Shown here one piece after another: positions 1 through 12,798 of a stretch of 64,000 bases of DNA. How positions within the stretch are numbered: the stretch's first letter is position 1; each line of letters opens with the position of its first letter. The stretch is taken from NCBI RefSeq assembly GCF_020382885.2, contig NC_058498.1, positions 19,001,001-19,065,000 of the forward strand, written 5' to 3'. Under the pieces are notes generated by a model, which saw only the letters and a program-made list of their open reading frames with translations, made no database searches and had not been told where the DNA came from. The stretch is from Scatophagus argus (lineage: Eukaryota; Chordata; Actinopteri; Scatophagidae). A program made the translations under genes and the position numbers.

Positions 1-2704
1 GAAGACAATACCTGAGCAGTAATTACAGTAGCTCGGACAGTACATGACTAGAAACAGTACATAATCAATCGGGTCCTATCGTGGTGGTTCTGGAGCAGAG
101 ATAAACAGAGGCCAGGTGGTCTGTGCAGGGGATCATTGCCAGAGGTCAGGTGCTGGTCTCACCCCTCTTGAGCACACGGGGCAACAGGTAAACAACCTGC
201 TGACAGGAAATCCTGTTTGTCAAACACCAGCAAGACAGTGACGTCAGACTGCTGACCCCAGAGTCAGCCAATTCCCACTACACCCACCATCACAGAGAAC
301 TGACAAGTCTGCACATACACGTGCACACACACGTGCACACACACACACGGGCATATTTACATCTCCTTTTATGTTTTTGTCATTAATCACGCAATTTTAT
401 GCAACTTTCAAAGAACTTCTTTTTTATTAAAAGCAAAAAACATATTTTCTTACTTTCTTTTCATTGCATTCAACCATGCAGACAATTTAATCTTGATTAG
501 CTCTGTTCTTTTCTGCCGATTTGTGTTGCCACCCTAATATAATAGAAATTAATGAAATTGTTCAAAGTGGTGCTCAAAGCATGATATTTGACATGTGTGT
601 GTTTTAATGTGAGGGTGTACTTACATCACAGCTGTACTTTGTGTTACATGCTTACAGTGACAGTGCTAACATTCTGACAGATGAAACAAAGCAGCAAAAC
701 CAGGATTGATAAAACTCAAATACAGCTGAGAGTTGAGTGATTTAGGGGAATTGACCCCAGTGAATAACTCAGATTCCAGATCAATGAACACACGTACACC
801 CCAAGATGACGCATAAGCACTTCACTGTATATTGAAACCAACAGATTCCTGCAACTGCACCTCCTACTTCCGCACAGACCGTTTACAAGCAAACACTCCC
901 TTAACAAGCCTGAGGCCCCTTCTCTTATCCTCAACATTCACCAGAGTCACTGACCTTCCTGACTGAATTCCCAAACATTTCTCGAGCAGTTCCACTTTCA
1001 TGAAAATATAAGACAGCGGGCTGTACAGCTGAACTCAGAAGCTCACCCGAGATACTGAAAGATTTCTGTTCTACCTTTCTTATGTCTAGATGTTATGAAT
1101 GTGGCAAAACTGTGGACAGAAAGTTTCTTGCAGAAGGAGTCTGCTGGTTGTGTTTCCCCCTTTAAACGACACAATGACTAGCAGAACCTGGCAAACATTA
1201 TAAAAGAGTGAGAAAAAGTTGTTAACGCATGTTTCTGTTGTTAAGTCATTAGTCAGTCTTTTGTTGGCCAGGAATGATCAAAGCCCAGGGGCCCTGTGTA
1301 TTTATGGGAGTTGAGGGGAATGGTAGCCAGTTGCAAGCTTTATGTGTGTGTGTGTTTATGTGCAAATATGTTGTGGGTCTTTTTGTGCGTATCTGGGTTC
1401 AGGCCCAGTGTTATCACACTGCCGTGGATGGATGGACTAGACTCAGTACTCCCACAGGATGTCGTTTTTCCAAAGGTTTGTGTTAGTGCTGTAGCACTGA
1501 GGTCCTCTGATCCATAGCCAAACACACAGACAAATGTATGTGTGTGAGGTGTGTGACAGTGTGCATGTGCAGACTCCTGCTTTTGAATTGTGTTTAGTTT
1601 GGACGGAAGGGCAAAGCAGCAGTTTGCCAGGGAATGAAACAGTCCTATCTGGCTTGAAGAGGCCTAGTGGGGGTCTGAAGTAACTGATCTGAGTTCAGTG
1701 GGTGGCACTAAATGATTTAACCAGGGGGTCGGTTTACTGGTCAAGGCTCCTTAGGGTTCTAACCGTGAGACTCTGGATTTTATTCAAATGCCAAGCACAG
1801 CACAATCTCAACGATGTGTCAAATTGTTTTTTTAAACAGATCTTCACACAACGAACACACACACTTCCGCTTTAACACATCCCCTTCATCTGTGATCCAA
1901 ACCCCCGAAGAGTCTCAAGCAGGCCTGAGACTTCTGCCTGTCCACCTCACAAAGACTCCACACAGCAAAAGCTTTGCACCCTTTATTCCTGCTCTCACTT
2001 CCCTTCATCTTCGGTTTCCTTCTCCTCTTCCTTTCCTACTGTCTCTGTCCCTCCTCCTTCCTCTCTTCTACCTCTGAGCATATGGAAATCTCATTCTGTA
2101 TTCTGTGTGATAGTTGTCTGAGGGACTGTCCCTCAGTGTTGAGGTGGATATCCGCGTGAGAGTGGTGCCTCCCTGGCTCCTGGCGCTCTCTTTGACGGAG
2201 CTATTTCAGAACTGTGATACCGGAAAACCCACACAAACACACACAGGTCTGTAAATAGAGCAATGGACTATGATGCCCTTTAAGAAGCTGTGTGGGAAGC
2301 TTCTCAGTACAGATAGAATTTCCGGATGGGATCCAAGACAGGATCCCCTGTGGAGTGTATGGAAATGACTTGATTAAGAGGTAGATGATGGGGACAAGAG
2401 GATGGCAGATGACAGAAGAGGACAAGAGACAATGGCAGCGGAGACATAGTTTTACAATATCTTGTAAAAGTTGAGGTAAAAGAGTTGTGGTAATTTAAGG
2501 TGCATTTAAGGTTTCCATTTAAGGTCTCCTACAAACACACAGCTTGATCCTGTGGACATACTCCTGGGGAATTATGTTCATACTGAATGCTTTTGTATTT
2601 CACAATTTAGGTCCAGTGGAGGTCCAGGGTGTGGAGGTAGGGGTGGGGAACCGGTCATGTTGTGTGTCATTCAGGCTATGGAAAGTTGATTTAAGAATTG
2701 TACA

Positions 2705-3110
2705 CAGTTTTGAGGTAGTTGTATTTTACTTGAATATTTCCATTTTCTGCCACTCTGTGCTTTTACCCCTACCCCTGTACTTTTCAAAGAGAAATATTGT
2801 ACTTTTTATTCCACTACATTTATTTAATAACTTAGTTACTAGTTTGCAAACCTATAGTTCCCAACCTTTCTGACTTGTAACCGCTTACAAATAAGATAGT
2901 TGTTGTCATTTCCAAAACGATATTTCCCAATTTAAACATCTCACATCTCACTTCAGTTTTTGCTTGAGGTTCAAGGAGGTAAAATGACCAAATATCTAAC
3001 AAAAATATTAGAGGAAAATTCCAAAAACTAATAGCATATTTGTGTATCAGAGCTTTTTCTTCTTCTTCTTCTTCTCTCTCTATTACTCATCTAACAACCC
3101 CCCAGATTTA
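2705..3110 (+). mobile_element. Degraded MITE fragment followed by hAT-like repeat remnant
   Basis: Bases about 2705-2850 contain landmarks such as ATTTCCATTTTCTGCCACT, AAATATTGTACTTTTTATTC and CCACTACATTTATTTAATAA. I recognise these from a very common percomorph MITE whose ends read CAGTGGTGGAAG. A second copy of the family lies at about 53412-53913. Bases about 2860-3110 begin with GTTCCCAACCTTTCTGACTTG, like the start of another hAT-type non-autonomous repeat; its right end is not clear. Neither piece shows intact terminal repeats or target duplications, so limits are approximate and the family call rests on memory of consensus sequences. Confidence 0.5.
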
Positions 3111-6100
3111 ACTTCAATTAACTTGGGTTCATAGAGAAATATAAATAAATAATAAAATATAAATGCACATCTATATGTATAACCCTCCTGATACACACAC
3201 AGCTACCACTGTTTTTATAATCATTGCTGTCCTCTTGCTTTCGTGGTGGCTGTCCCATGAGCAGGACCACAGTCTGGTCCGGGTTGGGCTCGTCCCCTGA
3301 GATCAGCTTATCAGCTCTACCGCCTGGTGCATCCTATACCTCAGCCTCTCAATAGCCTCTGCAGAGTTTTATTGTTGGAATACAACAGCGAGGAAAGATT
3401 TGGAAGTGTTGGAAGTCTGGAAATGACTTATTTACCTGGACAAAAGCCACTTTCCACTGAGCAGAAAAGCACGTGTGCTTCCCTTAGACTTTGAGTAAGT
3501 GTGTAGGCTTGTGCTTGCTTTCAGCATCTGGATGTGCAGGCCAGTTTCTGAGAACTTGTACCACTGAACAGCCTTAATTGATGAAATCCCATGAAGACTA
3601 TTACACTGTGTTCTTGCTGTAGCACCTCAACATTGTCATGGTGACCCAGAGAGAGCATTACATCATGCCTTTCAGAGTAAAACTGGCAGTTCCTACAGAA
3701 CCTCAGGAGACACTTTGTGTCCCAACACTGATGTGGTCAGGACCAGAGGTTACTGTGTGTAGAGGTGAGTGCTACAGTGTGGGGGGTACATCACATTAGA
3801 GAGTGTGTGTGTGTCACTTCAAATAGAGTGTGTGGTAACATGCAGATCACCACATCCAGACTGTGTTATGAAACAGAATTCTTCAGTGTGTATAGGTACA
3901 AAAGGGAGAGGAAAATACACACCCTTCAGCATCCTCAGCTGCATCTTAACAGTTCCTGTTTTTGGGACCAAATATATAGGATATCACTAATGTAAAAACA
4001 CACACAGAGACACACAGTGCTGCCAAGCAAAGAAGGAAGGAGGACTGTTGAGAACCTTTAAACAAAAAGACATTTTTAGAAAGGTCCTCTTGAGAAGGGA
4101 AACAAAGGGGGGAAGTGACATGACGTCGCATAGGGGGGAATCTGAGGGTCACCGGTGGTGCGATGGACACGCCTATGGAACACTCACATACATACACATT
4201 CACATGCTCATTTCACACTCACACACGCTTTAATAAACACTGCCAAGGTCCTTTGCGCTGCTCTCAAAATAGCCATTTCCTCACCTTCCCACTTATTTGA
4301 CGATATTAGAATCATGAGGATGTTTTGTATCCACTTTATCTTTCTTTCAACAGTGTCCACAAAAAATCCACGGTGTTTTAACAGGACACATTTTGATTAC
4401 CTTCCCTGATCCACCTGTGCACCTGCGATAAACGGTGATATAACAAGAAGGAAACGTTATGCTAAGTTTCCACTCAGAAGACCGTCCTGACACAGTCTAA
4501 TGATGTGGCTTTGCACTGGCTTTATTATTGTCAAATATTAACCTGGACATGATTAAAATGCCTTTAGTTTTAATCAGGTTGCCCACATAAGCTGCACACT
4601 CATTGTAGCATGTTTTATTCCAAATGGGACACTGTTGTGTTTACAGGAAGTGTTCACCACTCAACCAACCCACTTCCTTTGCATCTAAACATAGCGCTGG
4701 ACCAACAACGTAGAATAGGACATAGAACTGTAATCATTACTTTGCAGATGTTGCTGTCGAGCATATTAGCAATATATGTGTGTGAGTAATGTCGAAACGA
4801 GCAGACAGACAGGTTCAGTAGGGAATACAATTACAGCTTACAGCAGTGTCATTCATTACACGTAAAGTCACAGTTGATTATACAGTAATTCTTGAGAGAG
4901 TGATGTCTGATCTTGAAATGAGGACACGGTAGAGGAGGCCAGTCTCTTTCTCATAAAAACACACACACCTCACATCTGGTGTATGTTAGATGTGTTACAG
5001 AGTGTATGAATCTAAAAACCAGAGGGGGTAAAGCCATCAATCATGTCTCCCCCCTCTCTTTTTTCCTCTCTCTTCGTGACGCTTGAGGCTACAAGGGGAA
5101 ACATATTATTTGTGTTTACTGTAACAGTAAAGGTAAAGCCTTTTTCCTGCTTTAACTCAAACTAGAACAGGAGGAGCTCCATGCTGCTAAGCCGTACACA
5201 AAGTTTTAAATCACAAAAAGGACTGTCATTGTCAGTAGGGTAACTTGGGGTAATCAGGGTAAGCTGGACCCCAGTCTGAGAAGTAAATAAGGAGATTCTG
5301 TTACATATGATTTGCAAAGGGCAATATAACTGCTTCTGGAGGAAATATGTAGCTGCTGCAACTCAGACACACACGTACACACATGCATCAGTGATGCAGA
5401 GCTAATAATGTTTTCTCATAGATCCAGATGTAAGGTCATACTTGTCCTAATTCAATATGTGGACAGTTGTTCCATGTAACGGTAGACTCAGCTTTGATTG
5501 GGTTTGGAGATGGGTAGGAGGGGTGTGTAAAATGTAATAATCAGCAACACACTGCAGGTCAGAGTAAAACAGGGATACATATTTGTGATATCTCTTCAGT
5601 GGACATCATAGTTAGTTGCTTTGAGATTCACACTCACAATGATATGTGAGTCCACACCCTGAATTCATACGGATTCAAAGTCAGAGTGACTCAATCGTGG
5701 GTTCGCACTTGGAATGACAATGACTCACACAGAGAAAGACTGTTTTGCTGTTTTTTTATGGTATGTGATGTTGATCCTTCAATATTTCATAAGACATTGA
5801 CAAAATTGGTCTGGTAGCCCAAAAAAGAAGAAAAGAACACAACAGAACCTGTTGATATTTTTGGGGAAACTTGGCCTGGCCACATCATGACCTGAGCACA
5901 GGGTTACTGTAGCACCATCAGCTGCAGACACACACAACAGAACTGACCAGGTAGCCCAGCTGAGCCAGGTGCAGTTATGTTTATGTTCTCTGGGTAATTA
6001 TGGCAAATATTATTACAGCCTGGAGCCTTTCACTCTGCTTTGCTGGTGCGCTTAGTTTGGACATACAGGCCAAAACTCATTCACACAGAGTGGGACCAGT

Positions 6101-6549
6101 TGAGAAAGAGAGATCCCAGCGGCTCCAGATGATCTGCTTCAAATCCTTTAAACAACGTTGTTATACAGGATAAGACAAAACATTCAATGGACTTAGCTGC
6201 TGAACTAATTTAATTATTCAATCTAAGATATACATTTTAAGAGCCTCTCCTCAGGTCTCTGTGTCTTTGTACAATTTGTCCCTTGGCTTTCTTTCACCCT
6301 AAATGCTCATATTGCCCATAAGCAGGGGGAAATAAAAGCATGTCTAATCCAATGTTCTGTCGAATTTCGTTCACACACTGCTCACATGCAATCACTGATA
6401 ATACAAAGCAGAACATTTTCATGTCCTCAGTTGTTGAGGCAGCTTTGAACTGGTTGCCTTACAGGTAAATAAGTAAACTTTATGTTGCAATTTTTAAAAG
6501 AAAAGCTACAAAGTGGTTTAAATGGGAAATATAAGAATTAATAAAAAAT

Positions 6550-6551
<2 letters not shown>

Positions 6552-6580
<29 letters not shown>
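6552..6580. repeat. (GA)n microsatellite
   Basis: An uninterrupted AG/GA run of about 29 bases in AT-rich intergenic DNA. Confidence 0.95.
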
Positions 6581-7480
6581 TCACATAGCACAAAGAAAAT
6601 GTAACATTATAAGCCAAAGTAAACAAATCTGTTTCAACATGATTTTCAAAACTTTTCATTGATTTGGCAAGCAAAATCAAAATCAGCAGCAGCAAAATCA
6701 TCATTGCCTTTCATTTTTAGTATAAATTCATATAGTTTCATATGATTGAAAACAATATACTGTATGTATACTATCAATATAACAATGATAACAAGCTATG
6801 GGTTTATGTGGCATTGGGGGAGCTTAAATGCAGAGAACAATATGGGACCAAGAACTGACCCCTGTGTTACACCACCAATATTAAATACTATCTGTTCGAT
6901 AAATAATAATTAGATCATGTATGCACAATCTCCTATATAGCCTGGTTCCAGTCTGAAGAGCTGACCACATCTCTGATCACAGTGCAAAAGTAAAATGAAA
7001 TGGGAATTCACTCTGATTATTATATAACTGACTTTAGGCTGGTGTGATTCAGCAGCCACAAGTCATTAAATCTGGGGTTGTACAGCTATGTCAGAAATAT
7101 CTGTGTGTAACTTCAATTTTTCAATTTTTTTCAAAATGAGAGCCATAGAGCTAGAACAGTCAGTGCACTAGAGATCAATGCATCAAACAATTATACAGAC
7201 TTTGTTGCTGGTTGGTTCTTGCTACATCTTACACAAATCAAGCACATATAGTGACTTAATCTTATTGTGCGCCTGTGCCAGACAGAAAGAAGAGCATGTG
7301 TAACTGAGCTAAGATGTTGCTGTGTACTTTGAATTCTTTTCTGGTTCTGAATGTTCATCTCTGGGACAGCCTTCAGGGTCTTCATACCAAGATGAGTCAA
7401 CTGTCTTTTTGTGGCTTCCGGCCACTTATTACTCATTCGGATGAGCTAATGCACACATGTTGAAAGGAAAACACAAAGAA

Positions 7481-7494
7481 ACACACACACACAC

Positions 7495-7530
<36 letters not shown>
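7481..7530. repeat. Palindromic (AC)n-CGG-(TG)n microsatellite
   Basis: Seven AC units (7481-7494) switch through a CGG junction to about 17 TG units ending at 7530. The two arms are complementary, so one strand could fold into a hairpin. A further short CA run (TTTCACACACACC) follows directly. Confidence 0.95.
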
Positions 7531-7533
<3 letters not shown>

Positions 7534-8620
7534 CACACACACCATGCACACACCATGCATGAAAATTGCAAGATAACTGTGAACTATTGACATTTTATTC
7601 TGGATAAACAGGATGTGACTTGTTAAAAAAGTCTCTGTTCTCACCAGAAATCCTCTTTATTACTCTAACACGGTGGTCTTAGATATCTCTATGAAAAATA
7701 ATTTGGTAATGGCTGCTATTCTGTATATTACAATTTTTCATTATGTGGCATTCTTATCAGATGGAATAAAACAAAAAGGAGAGGAGGAATCACTTAATAC
7801 ACTTATAAAAGGCAATAATAGGTTTCTTTAACTGCTTGATGAAGGAGAACAAGCTCCAAACACAGCACTGACATATTATCACATTCAAAACTGAACTTTA
7901 TTGTGAACATGCTCATGAACAGTTCCCTATTTAAGCATCCAGTACACACTAACATTCATTTGGAGGTATGTTTCTGGTGACCAAGAGAATCTAGTTTCAA
8001 TATTCACTTTCCTTTTTGCTCTGTTTTGGTCTTCACTGAATACAAAGGGAAATATTTGGCTACTTAGCTGATGAATTCTCCAATACGATCACCAGCTAGT
8101 CAACTTCTGTGTCTGCAAAAGTGTGGCAATGTGACCATTCGCTCTGCATGCATGCATGTGTCAAAAAGCAAGTGGTCAGAACAGTTTCTAATTTTAGCTA
8201 AAAGACATTTCACATATCACATGAGTGTTTTGAGCGCGAAATCCCACGTGTGTTCAGTGTCATTATGTGTCCTGCACAGACAGATACATACACTGATGGC
8301 TCTGGTGCCGAAGAGTCTGAGTATGGCTCTAATGGGGGTCTAAGGGATGCTGAGTCAATTTAGACATGGTGCTGCACATAAAAGCCAGACTCTTCACAGA
8401 ACGTCAAAATGGGAACACAAACAGCAGACACACCAGGACAAAACTAATATTACGTTTTAACTAGGATTACACAGGACAGTTCTCAGGTGTTGCTGGTTAT
8501 GACTTCCTGTAGAGAAAAGCTCCTCGGTCTGTGTTTCAACCCCAGGAGCAGATCTGGGACTGAGACTGCAGTCAGAGTCTGACACCCCGGCTCTCCCACC
8601 TGCTGAGAATGGCTGACGCT

Positions 8621-8670
8621 CATCTAAAATGATGCTGCACCCACGGTCTCATTGGGTGTCATTTTAGATG
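8621..8670. other. Bulged inverted repeat (hairpin), intergenic
   Basis: CATCTAAAATGA (8621-8632) is perfectly complementary to TCATTTTAGATG (8659-8670). Inside it, CACCCA (8638-8643) pairs with TGGGTG (8653-8658), leaving a one-sided TGCTG bulge and a 9-base loop. That is 18 base pairs in 50 nucleotides. It could be a tiny palindromic transposon relic or a structured RNA; nothing around it decides. Confidence 0.7.
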
Positions 8671-11600
8671 TGTAATAATGGGGGGAGGATATTGTGGTAT
8701 AATCAAAATGAACTGCATTCATCTAACACTGGTCAAAGTGTTCCAAAAACTACATACCTGACAGACGATGACTTTTGGGTTAGAGTTTCAAAGGGGTTAG
8801 ATGTGACATGTAGGTTTCTTACATGTTCTTGCAACCTCACATATGTGCACAGTGTGTGATGAAGGTGTGAGCAGGAGGGTGAAGTGAATGACCGTGGTGC
8901 CAAAAATTGACCTCATGTAGCTTTTCATGCCCTTCTTGTAGAAGTTATTTGAAGTTTGTCTGAGTCCCTCAGATCTCACATGTGGCTTATATTTGCACTG
9001 AAATACCTCCCAGATCCATTGGCTGCTTTGAAATGGATGTAAACATGAACCTCTTTGCCATTTATCTCAGGCCATTTGGCTGTCTTTATAGTGTCACTGC
9101 TTTACAGGGGCAAAGGAGGGTATTTAACTTGTCTTGGAGTGCAGTTACGGAGGCCTGTTTATCCCATCACAGTCTGTGTGTGTGAAAGTGAGTGAAAGAC
9201 AAAGGGATAAAGAGAGATTTCACAATACTACGAAATGTGTTGACCCTGCCCAATTAAGTGAAATGCTACAGAAAAATGCAGAACAAATGCGGTTTGAAAA
9301 TTACTTTCTCAGTGTCCCTGTTCGCTCTCATTCATGAACACAGCCCGAACAGAAATTTCCCAAACTTCATGTTAGCTTGTCGGTTACACAACACTGTGGT
9401 GTGGCATGCTGCCCTGTTATTGTTAACTGGCCCAGTCTCCACTTCAGACTTATGGAGAAAACAGCTCCTTCAATGCAGCTGATGACCAAAATGTGTTTGA
9501 TACTTTCTCAGTCACATTTCTTGGAAGCTCCTGAGGTCTGTCAGAGCAGAATCAAATTAAGGTCTTTATCATTTTAAAAGATCTGAAATGGAATAATTTC
9601 TTTGTTGAGTTGGATCTATTTGGTCCATTTTTGTAGTCTGTAAGTTAAAGCCATAGTCCAATCAAAATCATTCCTATGTAAACAATATATAACTTGGCAT
9701 CGTGTATGACATACATTTAGATTTGTGTATGCATTTTCTCAGCCTTGTACGTGTACAGTATAGTATGCTGGAAAGAGGATGAGGTTTGCAAGGTCATTTT
9801 TAAGGCTTGTTTGCAGAGAACTCATTGTCGAGATCAACTCCCCTGTTGTTTGTGGTGCATTTCAACTCAGGGAATCAGCATTTACATTGTGAATAGAAAT
9901 CAGAGATGAAAGGACAGACTTTTTTTTTGCTGACAGACAAAGGCACACGTTTTTTGGTTGTGGCAGCAATCAGCTGAATAAAAGACTGTTAGTCACTGAG
10001 TGTAGATCCTCAGTGTGAATGTATGAAGGGTCAAACATGGAGAAACACTACAAAGGGATAAACTTTGTGGTACCAAACAAGTCTGCAAAGTCTGACAAAA
10101 CGTTTCTCCGTGGGATGCTCCACTTGACACATGACATAAACAATAATTAACGCAGATTAGACTCTGTTTGACAGTAACATTCTCCAGTATATGTGACTTT
10201 TTCTATATCTTTCTGTTTTCTGTGTCTACAAGCAATCACTTAAAGAAAAGCATGATGTTTTAGGAACCGTGATTTTTGCTTTCTTGCTGAGATTCAGATG
10301 AAAAGATCAATACCACTTTTATTTCTGTGTGGTAAACATGAAGATACGGCCAGCAGCTTAAAAACGAAAACTGCGGAAACAACTAGTGTGCCTACCAGCA
10401 CCTCTAAAGTTCATTAATTAATGCTTTATATTTCATTTGTTTAACGCATACACAGGAATGAGATGCAAAATTGACATGTTGTGTTACACAAGGTTATGGT
10501 CGGGAGTTTTTCTTGGCTAGGCACAGTAACTTCCTGGCATATTGTCATTCCTGTGACTCACAACTGACAAAGTTGCACTACTTACACTGCATGAAGCCAC
10601 GCACACTGCTTAAGTACAGCATACCCACACACATACTGCACACAAACAAATAATCTCAATCAGAATAGATTTTCAATTATCAAAGCCATGAAATCATCAT
10701 ACTTGCTCACTTGCTTTCAGCGTGAGCGCGCCTGTTGGGTGATGTTTGAAAGCCTCTACACGCACAGTGGCACATGGGAACACTTTCCTCATTAGGTCTC
10801 AACTGGAAATAAATGGAAAAGTAGATAAAGAAACACTGCTGCGATGACGATCATCCCCATATAGCTTGCTAATGACTTAATCAACTCAAGTGACTACGTC
10901 ATTTTTGACGTATATTTCTTTTGTTTCACCGTTTCCTTTCCTGTAAAGGCAACACCTTAGAATAACAGCCTGTCTTTGAAAATATAAATTCTACATGATG
11001 AAGAGGAGATGGTGGGATGTAAAAACGTGTTGACCACATATATGGATACAGTATATAGTTTAATTTCTTCTGGGCATCATAATTTGATTAGTCAGTTGAA
11101 TTATGCCTGACTTCAGACCTGTACGTTATATCATTCTTGCATCTGTACTTTCCTTCCAGCCAGTCTGAAAACCACTAATGCACACATAGTACAGAACGCA
11201 ATAACTTTCTACACCACAACTATATTGCTACAGTATGGTCTAGTTTTGCAGCACTTCTCAACCTGAGTTCTATAAGAGAGGTTTACTCATTACTATGTTA
11301 CCTTCTCCCCTATGTTTGACTGCCTCCAGGCACTCACATTTAGCTTTCAGAAAACAACCAAAAAATCATTTAATAGACCTGATTTGAGAGCCTTTGGGAG
11401 GGGAGCTGAATTTATGCCCCAGGGCTCTGGAAAAAGGCAGGGAGAAGAAAAGATGGAAGGATCCGTGCAACAGTAAATAATGTTACAGTATGAATAATGA
11501 GCTCCCTCTGTGCTGGGGCCTCTACTGGACTAATGACAGAGACCTGTTTTAGATTAGGTCCTGCACAAACATACACACACAAGCATACGTGTGCATGACC

Positions 11601-12798
11601 CAAAACACACATACCCATGCACACTGAGGAGGGAGGTCATGTCGGTTTGGGTAATGCATTGCCCATGGCAAAAAGAGCTCTGGGTTGTGCTCTGGGACTG
11701 CTAAAAGAGAAAACAAAGGAAGCAGAGGGCATCATACACATCTTTAGTCATACATTCACCCTTTAGTATGTCTCATCTGTTTCCCTCTGCCGGCCTTACT
11801 CTTCCTGGAGTTTTTATTGTTCTGAGAAGTTTGAAACTCAAACCCCCTTCAACAGTGGATCAGTTTTTCCATAGCTATGCAATATTTGAGAGATCCACTG
11901 TGCATCGATTCAAGTCCTCACCATGGTGCAGGTCTGCCATCTGCTGTCAGTAAAAGTTTCATTTTAAAGAGACACTCACACAGTGATATTCACATCATAA
12001 TTTACTTGCAAAAAACCTCCAGTTTTCAGGGTCCATATCTCCAGACAGACATAACAAAATAATTAATATATATCAAAAATCTTTCATTTTTAACTGCAAA
12101 CTTCAAACTCATTCTACAGTCATAATGTGTTTCAGCAGCTCTAGACACAGATGTTTTTATTGTGGCAAACTATAATTTAATCACTGCTTAACTTCTTAGC
12201 ACATGTGTCACGTCAAAGACACCTAATTTTAGGCTACTGTAACAAATCAAAAGCTCAGCTGTCTGAAATGATGAGAATGTAAGGACTGGGCCACTATTAA
12301 AAACAGATATGAACTTCACCATGTAAAGATCTTCATATGGAAAAAGTTGAATATTTCAATGGTACAAGTCTTTGCCAATCTGCCTTGCTCAATTTTGTTA
12401 AATATTAAGTTAGTATTTTCTGATTTCACCACTCAGTTTAGATATGCCTTTAATTAAGTGGATTAATTCAGCATGAAGTGTATCTGTATAGGAACTGTGT
12501 ATACAAACATAGACTCTCAACATAGACTGTCTCTTAGCTGCACAACTACAGCCAAAATTAGCGATACAGGAGTTAAATCTAAGCCAGTCACTGCAGTACT
12601 AATTCATGTGCCTTCAGCTGCTCCCTCCTGGGTCCTTTCTAGGTGTTTAAGTGGATGTGACTGTTTGTTGTTTCAATCTCAGTTCACATCCTCCCCACAG
12701 CTCCTGGCTCCGCTGGCAGGGAGAGGGGAAGGGAAGGCTGAGTTGGGTTAAAGAAGGTGAGAAGGCACCATAATGCTCAGTCTGCTTCTTCTTCCCCC

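Larger units (their letters stand above)
1..12798. other. Long intergenic stretch, no gene recognised
   Basis: No open frame here resembles a known protein or is flanked by convincing splice sites in a consistent phase. The short open frames present are mostly low-complexity (CA/TG-derived Thr-His or Cys-Val strings) or random. The stretch holds microsatellites, degraded interspersed repeats around 2.7-3.1 kb and a bulged hairpin near 8.6 kb, listed separately. Because BLOC1S2 is transcribed away from USP24 into this region, the part just below 12799 should contain its 3' untranslated region. I could not pick a reliable polyadenylation signal for it. Confidence 0.7.

Noticed and set aside
1274..1525. 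Overlapping short open frames on both strands near 1.3-1.5 kb
   Set aside because: Cys/Val-rich translations derive from TGTG runs; no splice context or similarity.
7429..7644. Open frame with (His-Thr)n string
   Set aside because: It is created by the CA/TG microsatellite; no conserved flanking sequence.
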